A stretch of 64,000 nucleotides of DNA. Origin: Roseateles_B flavus (lineage in GTDB: Bacteria; Pseudomonadota; Gammaproteobacteria; Burkholderiales; Burkholderiaceae_C). Under the pieces are notes generated by a model. The model ran no database searches. It worked only from the letters and a program-made list of their open reading frames with translations, and was not told the DNA's origin. The position numbers and the translations under genes are program-made. Where the stretch lies: contig NZ_JBDPZC010000004.1 in NCBI RefSeq assembly GCF_039872765.1, positions 248,001 through 312,000 on the forward strand. The letters are read 5' to 3'. Positions 36,983 to 45,462 of the stretch are shown one piece after another; position 1 is the first letter of the stretch, and each line of letters opens with the position of its first letter.

Positions 36983-38494
36983 ATGCTGACCCGTCTCAAA
37001 TCCCCCGAAGCTGCCGCCCGCTGGCTCCAGGAATGGACCACGGGCGCTCTGCGTACCGACAGCCGCCTGGTCCAGCCCGGTGATGCCTTCATCGCCTGGC
37101 CCGGCTATGCGCGCGATGGCCGCAACTACGTGGCCGCCGCCCTGGCCGCGGGCGCCGCGACCTGCCTGGTGGAGGACGAGGGCGTGGACGCCTTCGGCTT
37201 CGTGGACGCCCGCGTGGCCTCGCTGCCCGGCCTCAAGAGCCGCACCGGCGCCATCGCCGCCCAGTACTACGGCCAGCCCAGCCAGACCCTGCCGGTGATT
37301 GCCACCACCGGCACCAACGGCAAGACCTCCACCGCCTGGTGGACCGCGCAAGCCCTGACCCTGCTGGGCCAGCGCTGCGGCGTGGTCGGCACCCTGGGCG
37401 TGGGCGTGCCGCCCATTCCCGGCACCGCGCAGGCCGCAGACATCGAGTACACCGGCCTGACAACACCTGACCCCGTGATGCTGCAGCAGGCCTTCGCCCG
37501 CATGCGCGACCAGGGCTTCGGCGCCTGCGCCATCGAGGCCTCGTCCATCGGCATCAAGGAGCATCGCCTGGATGGCACGCAGATCCGCGTGGCCCTGTTC
37601 ACCAACTTCACCCAGGACCACCTCGACTACCACGGCAGCATGGCCGCCTACTGGGAGGCCAAGCGCGAGCTCTTCGGCTGGAGCGGGCTGCAGGCGGCGG
37701 TGATCAACGTGGACGACGCGCAGGGCGCGGCCCTGGCGACCGAGCTGCAGTCGCAAGGCACGCTGGACCTCTGGACCTACGGCCTGAACCGCAGCGACGT
37801 GCGCCTCTCGGCCCATGCGCTGCACTACCGCGCGGGCGGCCTGGCCTTCACGCTGAAGGAGCAGGGGGCCGCGGACCAGCTCATCGAGACCGGCCTGATC
37901 GGCGAGTACAACGTGGCCAACCTGCTGGCCGTGATTGGCGGCCTGCGCGCCCTGGGCCGCACGCTGGAGGCCCTCGTGCCGGTGGCCGGCCTCGTGACGC
38001 CAGTGCCCGGCCGCATGCAGCGCGTGGGCAATGGGCGCGAGCTGCCGCAGCTGGTGGTCGACTACGCCCACACGCCCGACGCGCTGGAGAAGGCCCTGGC
38101 CGCGCTGGCGCCGCTGGCCGAGGCCCGTGGTGGCAATCTGGTGTGCGTCTTCGGCTGCGGCGGTGACCGCGACCGGACCAAGCGCCCGCAGATGGGGGCC
38201 ATCGCCGCCCGCCTGGCCGGCCAGGTCGTGGTGACCAGCGACAACCCCCGCACCGAGGATCCCGCCCGGATCCTCGCCGACATCGTGGCAGGCCTGCCCG
38301 CCGGCGCCCCGCATGCCGCCGTGGTGGACCGCCGCGTGGCCATCCGCGAGGCCGTGCTGGGCGCCGCGCCGGCCGACGTGGTCCTGGTGGCCGGCAAGGG
38401 CCACGAGGACTACCAGGAGATCCAGGGCCAGCGCCATCCCTTCTCCGACGTGGAGGAGGCCCGCGCCGCCCTGATCGAGAGGGCCGGCCTGTGA
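36983..38494 (+). CDS. murE: UDP-MurNAc-tripeptide synthetase
   Basis: 503-residue cytoplasmic ligase that adds meso-diaminopimelate to UDP-MurNAc-L-Ala-D-Glu. The ATP loop is TTGTNGKTSTAWW, followed by TTPDP and NFTQDHLDYHG. The DNPR motif (TSDNPRTEDP) marks diaminopimelate rather than lysine specificity. The end overlaps murF by 4 bases. Confidence 0.97.
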   Translation: MLTRLKSPEAAARWLQEWTTGALRTDSRLVQPGDAFIAWPGYARDGRNYVAAALAAGAATCLVEDEGVDAFGFVDARVASLPGLKSRTGAIAAQYYGQPSQTLPVIATTGTNGKTSTAWWTAQALTLLGQRCGVVGTLGVGVPPIPGTAQAADIEYTGLTTPDPVMLQQAFARMRDQGFGACAIEASSIGIKEHRLDGTQIRVALFTNFTQDHLDYHGSMAAYWEAKRELFGWSGLQAAVINVDDAQGAALATELQSQGTLDLWTYGLNRSDVRLSAHALHYRAGGLAFTLKEQGAADQLIETGLIGEYNVANLLAVIGGLRALGRTLEALVPVAGLVTPVPGRMQRVGNGRELPQLVVDYAHTPDALEKALAALAPLAEARGGNLVCVFGCGGDRDRTKRPQMGAIAARLAGQVVVTSDNPRTEDPARILADIVAGLPAGAPHAAVVDRRVAIREAVLGAAPADVVLVAGKGHEDYQEIQGQRHPFSDVEEARAALIERAGL

Positions 38495-39927
38495 GCGCTG
38501 CCTGCCTCATGACCCTGGCCCAGGCCCACGCCCTGCTGCAGCCCCTGCTGCCGCAGGCCCGGCTGGTGGGCGAGGGCGCGACCCCGCTGCAGCGCGTGCA
38601 CAGCGACACCCGCAGCCTGCAGCCCGGCGATCTCTTCGTGGCCCTGCGCGGCGAGCGCTTCGACGCGAATGACTTCCTCGCCCAGGCCCGCGCGGCCGGC
38701 GCCGCCGCGGCCCTGGCCGAACGCGGCCTGGAGGCCGCCGGCCTGCCCGGCATCGAGGTGCCGGACGCCAAGGCGGCGCTGGGCCTGCTGGCCCAGGCCT
38801 GGCGCGCCCGCCTGCAGCTGCCCGTGATCGCCGTGACCGGCAGCAATGGCAAGACCACGGTCACGCAGATGATCGCCAGCATCCTCACGGCCTGGCTGGG
38901 CGAGGACGCGCTGGCCACGCAAGGCAATCTGAACAACGAGATCGGCGTGCCCCTGACCGTGCTGCGCCTGCGCCAGGACGACAGCCGCTGGCACCGCGCC
39001 GCCGTGATCGAGCTGGGCATGAACCACCCCGGCGAGATCGCCCCGCTGGCCGCCATGGCCCAGCCCACCGTGGCTCTGGTCAACAACGCCCAGCGCGAGC
39101 ACCAGGAGTTCATGGGCACCGTGGAGGCCGTGGCGCGAGAGAACGGCGAGGTGATCCGCGCCTTGGCCGCCACCGGCGTGGCCGTGTTCCCGGCCGAGGA
39201 CGCCTGCGCGCCCATCTGGCATGAGCTGGCCGGCGCACGCGCGCAGCTGAGCTTCGCGCTGCAGGGCGCGGCCGACGTGAGCGGTCGCGCGCAATGGATG
39301 GACGCCGGCCACTGGGCCCTGGAGCTGCACACGCCGGCGGGCGATGCCCCGGTCGTGCTGTCGGTCGCCGGCCTGCACAACGTGCGCAACGCCCTGGCCG
39401 CCAGCGCCTGCTGCCTGGCCGCGGGCGTGCCGCTGGCCTCCGTCGTGCAGGGCCTGGAGGCCTTCCGCCCGGTGAAGGGCCGCTCGGCGCTGCGCCGCGT
39501 CCAGCGGGCGGGGCAAGACCTGACCCTGATCGACGACAGCTACAACGCCAACCCGGACAGCGTGCGGGCGGGCATCGAGGTCCTGGCCGACCTGCCCGGC
39601 AGCAGCTGGCTGGTGCTGGGGGACATGGGCGAGGTCGGTGACCAGGGCCCGGAATTCCACCGCGAGGTGGGGGCCTACGCGGCTCAGCGGGGCCTGGCCG
39701 CGCTGTGGTGCGCGGGGCCGGCGGCGGCCCATGCGGCCGCGGCCTATGAGGCGTCGGGAGGCACGGCATGCCGTGCCTTCGTGACGGTGGACGAGCTCAT
39801 CGCGGCGCTGGTCGCCGCACCGGAAGTCAAGAACGTGCTCGTCAAGGGATCGAGATTCATGCGCATGGAACGGGTGGTGGCGGCCTTGGCCGGCACGCAG
39901 GACCAAGGGGGCGCTCATGCTGCTTAG
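38491..39927 (+). CDS. murF: UDP-MurNAc-pentapeptide synthetase
   Basis: 478-residue ligase that adds D-Ala-D-Ala. Motifs: VTGSNGKTTVTQM (ATP loop), ELGMNHPGEI, NNAQREH and DDSYNANPDS. The GTG start overlaps the murE stop, and its 3' end overlaps mraY by 11 bases. An exact copy of the dispersed 14-bp motif falls just before DDSYNANPDS. Confidence 0.97.
   Translation: MSAACLMTLAQAHALLQPLLPQARLVGEGATPLQRVHSDTRSLQPGDLFVALRGERFDANDFLAQARAAGAAAALAERGLEAAGLPGIEVPDAKAALGLLAQAWRARLQLPVIAVTGSNGKTTVTQMIASILTAWLGEDALATQGNLNNEIGVPLTVLRLRQDDSRWHRAAVIELGMNHPGEIAPLAAMAQPTVALVNNAQREHQEFMGTVEAVARENGEVIRALAATGVAVFPAEDACAPIWHELAGARAQLSFALQGAADVSGRAQWMDAGHWALELHTPAGDAPVVLSVAGLHNVRNALAASACCLAAGVPLASVVQGLEAFRPVKGRSALRRVQRAGQDLTLIDDSYNANPDSVRAGIEVLADLPGSSWLVLGDMGEVGDQGPEFHREVGAYAAQRGLAALWCAGPAAAHAAAAYEASGGTACRAFVTVDELIAALVAAPEVKNVLVKGSRFMRMERVVAALAGTQDQGGAHAA
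39513..39527 (-). repeat. Dispersed 14-bp motif, exact copy (minus orientation)
   Basis: GCAAGACCTGACCCT in murF; reverse complement of the plus-orientation copies. Encodes QDLTL. Confidence 0.7.
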
Positions 39928-41095
39928 TCTGGCGCAATGGCTGGCCGGGATGTTCCCCGAGTGGGGTTTCCTGCGCCTCTTCAACTACATCACCTTCCGC
40001 GCGGTGATGTCGGCCATGACGGCCCTGCTGATCGGCCTGGCCTTCGGCCCCTGGGTGATCCGCCGCCTGACCGAGATGAAGATCGGCCAGCCCATCCGCG
40101 AATACGGGGTGCAGCAGCACCTGGCCAAGAGCGGCACGCCCACCATGGGCGGGGTGCTGATCCTGATCGGCATCGGCATCTCCACGCTGCTGTGGTTCGA
40201 CTGGTCCAACCGCTTCGTGTGGGTGGTGATGCTGGTGACCATGGGCTTCGGTGCCATCGGCTGGGTCGACGACTGGCGCAAGGTGGTCTACAAGGACCCC
40301 GAGGGCATGAAGAGCCGCGAGAAGTTCTTCTGGCAGTCCCTGATCGGCCTGATCGCCGCGCTGTACCTGGCCTTCTCGGTGTCCGAGACCAGCTTCCTGG
40401 GCGTGGTCCAGCTCTTCTTCCGCTGGATCTCCAGCGGCTTCTCGACCGAGCTGCCGCCGCGGGCCGACCTGATGGTGCCCTTCTTCAAGACGGTGAGCTA
40501 CCCGCTGGGCGTGTTCGGCTTCATCGGCTTGTCCTACTTCGTCATCGTGGGCACCAGCAATGCGGTGAACTTCACCGACGGCCTGGACGGCCTGGCCATC
40601 ATGCCCGTGGTGCTGGTGGGCTCGGCCCTGGGCATCTTCGCCTACCTGACCGGCTCCTCGGTCTACGCCAAGTACCTGCTGCTGCCCTACATCCCCGGCG
40701 CCGGCGAGCTGCTGATCTTCTGCGGCGCGCTGGCGGGGGCAGGTCTTGCCTTCCTGTGGTTCAACACCCACCCGGCCCAGGTCTTCATGGGTGACGTCGG
40801 CGCGCTGGCCCTGGGCGGCGGCCTGGGCACGCTGGCCGTGATCACGCGCCAGGAGATCGTGCTGGGCATCATGGGCGGCGTCTTCGTGGCCGAGGTGCTC
40901 TCGGTGATGCTGCAGGTGACCTGGTTCAAGTACACCAAGAAGAAGTTTGGCGAGGGCAAGCGCATCTTCAAGATGGCGCCGTTGCACCACCACTTCGAGA
41001 AGTCGGGCTGGAAGGAGACGCAGGTCGTCGTGCGCTTCTGGATCATCACCATGCTGCTGTGCCTGATCGGCCTGTCCAGCTTGAAGCTGAGGTAA
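39917..41095 (+). CDS. mraY: Phospho-MurNAc-pentapeptide transferase
   Basis: 392-residue inner-membrane enzyme that makes lipid I from UDP-MurNAc-pentapeptide and undecaprenyl phosphate. About ten hydrophobic segments. Catalytic motifs are GWVDDWRK, NFTDGLDGLA, and APLHHHFEKSGW near the C-terminus. Slightly longer than E. coli MraY (360), the extra residues lying in a loop near 165-180, which is usual in betaproteobacteria. Contains a core copy of the dispersed motif at 40740-40749. Confidence 0.97.
   Translation: MLLSLAQWLAGMFPEWGFLRLFNYITFRAVMSAMTALLIGLAFGPWVIRRLTEMKIGQPIREYGVQQHLAKSGTPTMGGVLILIGIGISTLLWFDWSNRFVWVVMLVTMGFGAIGWVDDWRKVVYKDPEGMKSREKFFWQSLIGLIAALYLAFSVSETSFLGVVQLFFRWISSGFSTELPPRADLMVPFFKTVSYPLGVFGFIGLSYFVIVGTSNAVNFTDGLDGLAIMPVVLVGSALGIFAYLTGSSVYAKYLLLPYIPGAGELLIFCGALAGAGLAFLWFNTHPAQVFMGDVGALALGGGLGTLAVITRQEIVLGIMGGVFVAEVLSVMLQVTWFKYTKKKFGEGKRIFKMAPLHHHFEKSGWKETQVVVRFWIITMLLCLIGLSSLKLR
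40740..40749 (+). repeat. Core copy of dispersed motif (plus orientation)
   Basis: CAGGTCTTGC in mraY, encoding AGLA with the uncommon codons GGT and CTT. Confidence 0.4.
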
Positions 41096-41099
41096 GTCC

Positions 41100-42950
41100 A
41101 TGCGGCACCTCAAGGACCTGAGCCTGCTGATCCTGGGTCTGGGAGACTCCGGGCTGGCCATGGCCGCCTGGGGCGCGAAGCATGGCGCGGCGCGCATCCA
41201 GGTCTGGGATTCGCGCGAGCAGCCGCCGCAGCTGCCGGCCCTGCGCGAGCAGCTGCCGGCGGCCGAGTTTTTCCATGGCGAGCTGCCGGAGTCCGCGCTG
41301 AATGGCGTGCATCTCGTGCTGAAGAGCCCGGGCCTGTCGCCGCTGGACGGCCGCTTGGTGCCGCTGCTGGCGCTGGCCAAGGCCACCGGCATCCCGGTGC
41401 AGGGCGAGCTGGACCTCTTCGCCCGCGCCCTGGCCGACCTGAAGGCCGAGCGCCGTTACGAGCCCGCCGTGCTGGCCATCACCGGCACCAATGGCAAGAC
41501 CACCACCACCTGCATGACGGCCCTGCTGGCCGAGCGCGCGGGCAAGCGCGTGGCCGTGGCCGGCAATATCGGCCCCAGCATGCTGGGCCTGCTGGGCGCG
41601 GCCATGGACCTGGAGCCGGCGCCCGCGGCCGTCGAGGCGCCTGCCGCCGCTGATGATGAAGACACGCTGCCGCTGGAGGCAGCCGCTGAGTTGCCCGCCG
41701 AGTCGCCGGAGGCTGAAGCCCTGCCCGTGACGGACGAGGCTGAAGCGGTGGCCGAAGCAGCTGTCGATGAAGAGCGTGCGCCTTCCGCAGAAGCGGATGC
41801 GCTTGAGCTCGCCAGCACCGAGGCCAGCGCCGCGCTGCCCGCCGACGAGCCGTCGACCCTCGAGGCCGTCGCCGCGCTGCTGGACGAACAGCCCCTGCCC
41901 ATCAAGCCGCCGCCGCCCAAGCCGCGGGTCTTCGAGCACCTGCCCGAGGTCTGGGTGCTGGAGCTGTCCAGCTTCCAGCTCGACACAGTCGTGGGTTTCG
42001 AACCCACCGCCGCCGCCGTGCTGAACCTGACGCAGGACCACCTGGACTGGCATGGCGACATGGCCGCCTACGGCCGCGCCAAGGCCCGCATCTTCGGCCA
42101 GCAGGCGCTGATGGTGATCAACCGCGACGACCCCGAGGTCGAGGCCATGGTGCCCGCGCCGGTGCCGGTCAAGCAGGGCCGTGGCCGCCCGACGAAGCTG
42201 GTCTCGCGCGAGGTGGTGCGCTTCGGTCTGAATGCGCCCACGCACCCGGGCGACTATGGCCTCGTGGTCGAAGGCGGCATGGCCTGGCTGGTCCGCGCCC
42301 GTGAATCCGACGACACGATCAAGCGCCGCAAGGATGAACTGGAAGAGATCCTCCTCCAGCGCCTGATGCCCGCCGACGCCCTGCGCGTGCGCGGCCGCCA
42401 CAACGCCGCCAATGCCCTGGCCGCCCTGGCGCTGGCCTCGGCCGCGGGCTGCGCGCTGGCGCCCATGCTGCACGGCCTGCGCGAGTACCGCGGCGAGCCG
42501 CATCGCGTCGCGTACGTGGCCACCGTGCGCGGCGTGGATTTCTATGACGATTCCAAGGGCACCAATGTCGGCGCCACCGTGGCCGCCATCAAGGGCCTGG
42601 GCGCCGACCGAGCGCCTGCGAAGCTCGTGATGATCCTGGGCGGCGACGGCAAGGGGCAGGACTTCTCGCCCCTGCGCGAGGGCCTGGCCCAGCACGCCCG
42701 AGCCATCGCCCTGATCGGCCGCGACGCGCCCGAGCTTGCCGCCACGCTGGACAGCCTGGACCTGCCCATGCAGACCCACGAAAGCCTGGAAGCCGCCACC
42801 CGCTGGTGCCTGGCCCAGGCCCAGTCCGGGGACAGCGTGCTGCTGAGCCCCGCCTGTGCCTCGCTGGACATGTTCCGCAACTACGCCCACCGCGCCGAGG
42901 TCTTCGTGGCCACGGTCGAGGCCCTGGCGAACGAGGAGGGCCTGGCCTGA
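41100..42950 (+). CDS. murD: UDP-MurNAc-L-alanine:D-glutamate ligase with acidic insert
   Basis: Adds D-glutamate to UDP-MurNAc-L-Ala. At 616 residues it is much longer than usual MurD (about 440-500). The enzyme parts are intact: LGLGDSGLA, the ATP loop ITGTNGKTTTT, GNIGPS, LELSSFQLD, NLTQDHLDWHG, RGRHNAANALA and DDSKGTNVGAT. Between residues about 168 and 280 lies a Glu/Ala/Pro/Asp-rich segment of roughly 110 residues that ends in a proline run (KPPPPKPR). It joins two positions normally adjacent in the fold. A smaller insert (about 350-375) is Gly/Arg/Lys-rich. Confidence 0.95.
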   Translation: MRHLKDLSLLILGLGDSGLAMAAWGAKHGAARIQVWDSREQPPQLPALREQLPAAEFFHGELPESALNGVHLVLKSPGLSPLDGRLVPLLALAKATGIPVQGELDLFARALADLKAERRYEPAVLAITGTNGKTTTTCMTALLAERAGKRVAVAGNIGPSMLGLLGAAMDLEPAPAAVEAPAAADDEDTLPLEAAAELPAESPEAEALPVTDEAEAVAEAAVDEERAPSAEADALELASTEASAALPADEPSTLEAVAALLDEQPLPIKPPPPKPRVFEHLPEVWVLELSSFQLDTVVGFEPTAAAVLNLTQDHLDWHGDMAAYGRAKARIFGQQALMVINRDDPEVEAMVPAPVPVKQGRGRPTKLVSREVVRFGLNAPTHPGDYGLVVEGGMAWLVRARESDDTIKRRKDELEEILLQRLMPADALRVRGRHNAANALAALALASAAGCALAPMLHGLREYRGEPHRVAYVATVRGVDFYDDSKGTNVGATVAAIKGLGADRAPAKLVMILGGDGKGQDFSPLREGLAQHARAIALIGRDAPELAATLDSLDLPMQTHESLEAATRWCLAQAQSGDSVLLSPACASLDMFRNYAHRAEVFVATVEALANEEGLA

Positions 42951-44227
42951 TGGCTGCCGACGCGCTCCTGAACCTGGGCGAGAAGCTCCGCGGTCTCTTC
43001 GCACGAGGTGCACGAGGCGGCCGCGAGGGCAGCGCGGCCGACGCCGTGCCGGTGCGGGACTGGGTTTCCACCTCGGCGGGCCAGCCCACGCGCCTGCAGG
43101 GCTTCGACATCACGCTGCTGTGGGTGGTGATCGCCATGATGGCCCTGGGCCTGCTGATGGTCTATTCGGCCTCCATCGCGATGCCAGACAACCCCAAGTT
43201 CGCCAAGTACCTGCCCACGCACTTCCTCACGCGCCACATCGTGGCCATCGGCCTGGGCCTGCTGGCCGGGCTGATCACGGTGCAGCTGCCGGTGAGTACC
43301 TGGGAGAAGGTGGCGCCCTGGCTCTTCGTGGCGGCCCTGGTGCTGCTGGTGGCGGTGCTGATCCCGCATGTGGGCAAGGGCGTCAACGGCGCGCGGCGCT
43401 GGCTGCCCCTGGGGGTGATGAACTTCCAGCCCTCGGAGCTGGCCAAGCTGGGCATCGCGATGTACGCGGCCAGCTACATGGTCCGCAAGATGGACGTGAA
43501 GGAGAACTTCTTCCAGGCCGTCTGGCCCATGGCCGTGTCGTTGGCGGTGGTGGGCGTGCTGCTGCTGGCCGAGCCGGACATGGGCGCCTTCATGGTGATC
43601 GCGGCCATCGCCATGGGCATCCTGTTCCTGGGCGGCGTCAACGGGCGCATGTTCTTCCTGATCGTGGCGGTGCTGATCGGCGCCTTCGTGCTGATGATCA
43701 CCTTCAGCGAGTTCCGCCGCGAGCGCATCTTTGCCTACCTCAACCCCTGGGATGAGAAGTACGCCCAGGGCAAGGCCTACCAGCTGACGCACTCGCTGAT
43801 CGCCTTCGGCCGCGGCGAGTTCTTCGGCCAGGGCCTGGGCGGCAGCCTGGAGAAGCTGCACTACCTGCCCGAGGCCCACACCGACTTCCTGCTGGCCGTG
43901 ATCGGCGAGGAGCTGGGCTTCGTGGGCGTGGCCATCGTGATCTTCGGCTTCTTCTGGCTGACCCGCCGCATCTTCCACATCGGCCGCCAGGCCATCGCGC
44001 TGGACCGCGTCTTTGCGGGGCTCTATGCGCAAGGCATCGGCATCTGGATGGGCGCGCAGTCTTTCATCAACATGGGCGTGAACCTGGGCGCGCTGCCGAC
44101 CAAGGGCCTGACCCTGCCGCTGCTGAGCTTTGGCGGCTCGGCGATCCTGATGAACTGCGTGGCCCTGGCGATCGTGCTTCGCATCGACATCGAGAATCGG
44201 CAGCTGATGCGAGGGGGGCGAGCATGA
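42950..44227 (+). CDS. ftsW: Septal peptidoglycan glycosyltransferase FtsW
   Basis: 425-residue SEDS-family polymerase that works with FtsI at the septum. The ATG at 42950 overlaps the murD stop (TGATG), with GAGGAGG upstream. Ten hydrophobic segments follow a 45-residue cytoplasmic tail. SEDS hallmarks: NGARRWLPLG, FQPSELAK, EPDMG (catalytic Asp region), EAHTDFLLAVIGEELG and GLTLPLLSFGGSA. Its TGA stop overlaps the ATG of a small ORF made by a tandem repeat rather than murG directly. Confidence 0.96.
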   Translation: MAADALLNLGEKLRGLFARGARGGREGSAADAVPVRDWVSTSAGQPTRLQGFDITLLWVVIAMMALGLLMVYSASIAMPDNPKFAKYLPTHFLTRHIVAIGLGLLAGLITVQLPVSTWEKVAPWLFVAALVLLVAVLIPHVGKGVNGARRWLPLGVMNFQPSELAKLGIAMYAASYMVRKMDVKENFFQAVWPMAVSLAVVGVLLLAEPDMGAFMVIAAIAMGILFLGGVNGRMFFLIVAVLIGAFVLMITFSEFRRERIFAYLNPWDEKYAQGKAYQLTHSLIAFGRGEFFGQGLGGSLEKLHYLPEAHTDFLLAVIGEELGFVGVAIVIFGFFWLTRRIFHIGRQAIALDRVFAGLYAQGIGIWMGAQSFINMGVNLGALPTKGLTLPLLSFGGSAILMNCVALAIVLRIDIENRQLMRGGRA

Positions 44228-44376
44228 GCACCGCACGGCCGCCCGAAGGGGCTCATTCCCGCCTGGCGGGACAGCACGCAGTGCGAAGGATGCCCCAGGT
44301 GCGCACCGCACGGCCGCCCGAAGGGGCTCATTCCCGCCTGGCGGGACAGCACGCAGTGCGAAGGGTGCCCCAATGA
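44224..44376 (+). CDS. Small ORF created by a tandem repeat, coupled to ftsW and murG
   Basis: A 50-codon frame starts with ATG at 44224, overlapping the ftsW stop (ATGA), and ends with TGA at 44374-44376, overlapping the murG ATG (ATGA). The peptide is two near-identical 25-residue repeats (core ARPPEGAHSRLAGQHAVRR). No homologue is recognised, and the peptide itself may be a by-product. Its value may be to keep ribosomes passing from ftsW to murG across the inserted DNA. Confidence 0.5.
   Translation: MSTARPPEGAHSRLAGQHAVRRMPQVRTARPPEGAHSRLAGQHAVRRVPQ
44228..44376 (+). repeat. 75-bp tandem repeat, two copies, between ftsW and murG
   Basis: Copy 1 begins at 44228 and copy 2 at 44303, both with GCACCGCACGGCCGCC. 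They differ at only a few positions until the last 10 bases. Each copy holds a perfect odd palindrome TCCCGCCTGGCGGGA (44257-44271 and 44332-44346). The 9-mer ATGAGCACC occurs at both outer edges (44224-44232 and 44373-44381), and a variant GTGCGCACC sits at the internal junction. Confidence 0.9.
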
Positions 44377-45455
44377 GCACCCGTCACCTCGTCATCATGG
44401 CGGCCGGCACCGGCGGCCACATCATCCCGGGCCTGGCCGTGGCCGAGGAGATGAAGCGCCGCGGCTGGAGCGTCAGCTGGATCGGCACCGAGACCGGCAT
44501 GGAGAACCGCCTGGTGCCGCCCACCGGCATCCCCCTGGACCGCCTGGCCTTCGCCGGCCTGCGCGGCAAGGGGCTGAAGCACGCCCTCACCGGGCTCTTC
44601 ACGCTGGTGAAGGCCTTCGTGCAGTCGCGCATGGTCTACGTGACCCGCGACGCCGACGCCGTGCTGGGCATGGGCGGCTACGTCTGCGTGCCCGGCGGCT
44701 TCATGGCCTGGCTCATGCGCAAGCCGCTGGTGCTGGTCAATGCCGATGCCGCGCCGCTGATGTCCAACCGCCTGCTCAAGCCCTTCGCCCGGCGCATCGC
44801 CTTCGGCTTCGAGGGCGAGGCCGCGAAGGAACTGGGCGACAAGGCCCTCGTCAGCGGCAACCCGGTGCGCGCGGCCATCGAGGCGCTGCCGGCGCCGGCC
44901 GAGCGCTATGCCGGCCGCAGCGGCCCGCTGCGCCTGCTGGTGGTGGGCGGCTCCCTGGGCGCCAAGGCGCTCAATGATGTGCTGCCCCAGGCCCTCGCCC
45001 GCATGCCCGCCGAGCAGCGCCCGCTGGTCGTCCACCAGACCGGCCAGGGCCAGCAGGCCCAGGTGCAGGCGGCGTACAAGGCCGCGGGCGTGGACGCCGA
45101 CGTGCGTCCCTTCATCGACGACATGGCCCAGGAGCTGGCGGCCTGCGACCTGATCCTGTGCCGCGCCGGCGCGGTGACGGTCAGCGAGCTGTGCGCGGCC
45201 GGTGTGCCGTCCATCCTCGTGCCCCTGGTCGTCAAGACCACCTCGCACCAGCGTGACAACGCCGCCTACATGGCCGGCAAGAGCGCCGCGCTGCACCTGC
45301 CGCAGGGCGAGCTGACGCCCGAGCGCCTGCAGCAGCTGCTGGCCACCCTCACCCGCGAGCGCCTGCTGCAGCTCGCCACGAATGCCCGGGCCCTGGCCCG
45401 TCCCCAGGCGGCCTCGCGTGTGGCCGATGAAATCGAGCGGCTGGTGAAGCCCTGA
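44373..45455 (+). CDS. murG: Lipid II synthase (GlcNAc transferase) MurG
   Basis: 360-residue peripheral membrane glycosyltransferase that adds GlcNAc to lipid I. Motifs: MAAGTGGHIIPGLAVA (G-loop 1), GMGGYVCVPGGFMAW, VVGGSLGAKALND and FIDDMAQEL, with CRAGAVTVSELCAAG for the UDP-GlcNAc site. The start ATGAGCACC is repeated exactly 149 bases upstream at the ftsW stop, so the original junction was probably a direct ftsW-murG ATGA overlap. Confidence 0.96.
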   Translation: MSTRHLVIMAAGTGGHIIPGLAVAEEMKRRGWSVSWIGTETGMENRLVPPTGIPLDRLAFAGLRGKGLKHALTGLFTLVKAFVQSRMVYVTRDADAVLGMGGYVCVPGGFMAWLMRKPLVLVNADAAPLMSNRLLKPFARRIAFGFEGEAAKELGDKALVSGNPVRAAIEALPAPAERYAGRSGPLRLLVVGGSLGAKALNDVLPQALARMPAEQRPLVVHQTGQGQQAQVQAAYKAAGVDADVRPFIDDMAQELAACDLILCRAGAVTVSELCAAGVPSILVPLVVKTTSHQRDNAAYMAGKSAALHLPQGELTPERLQQLLATLTRERLLQLATNARALARPQAASRVADEIERLVKP

Positions 45456-45462
45456 CAAAGCC

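Noticed and set aside
34970..38437. An 1155-codon minus-strand frame opposite ftsL, ftsI and murE
   Set aside because: It mirrors three conserved genes and has His/Ala/Gly-rich composition and no ribosome site.
44224..44376. The repeat between ftsW and murG as a CRISPR-like or terminator structure
   Set aside because: Only two contiguous units with no spacers, and the palindromes lack a T-tract; transcription must continue into murG.
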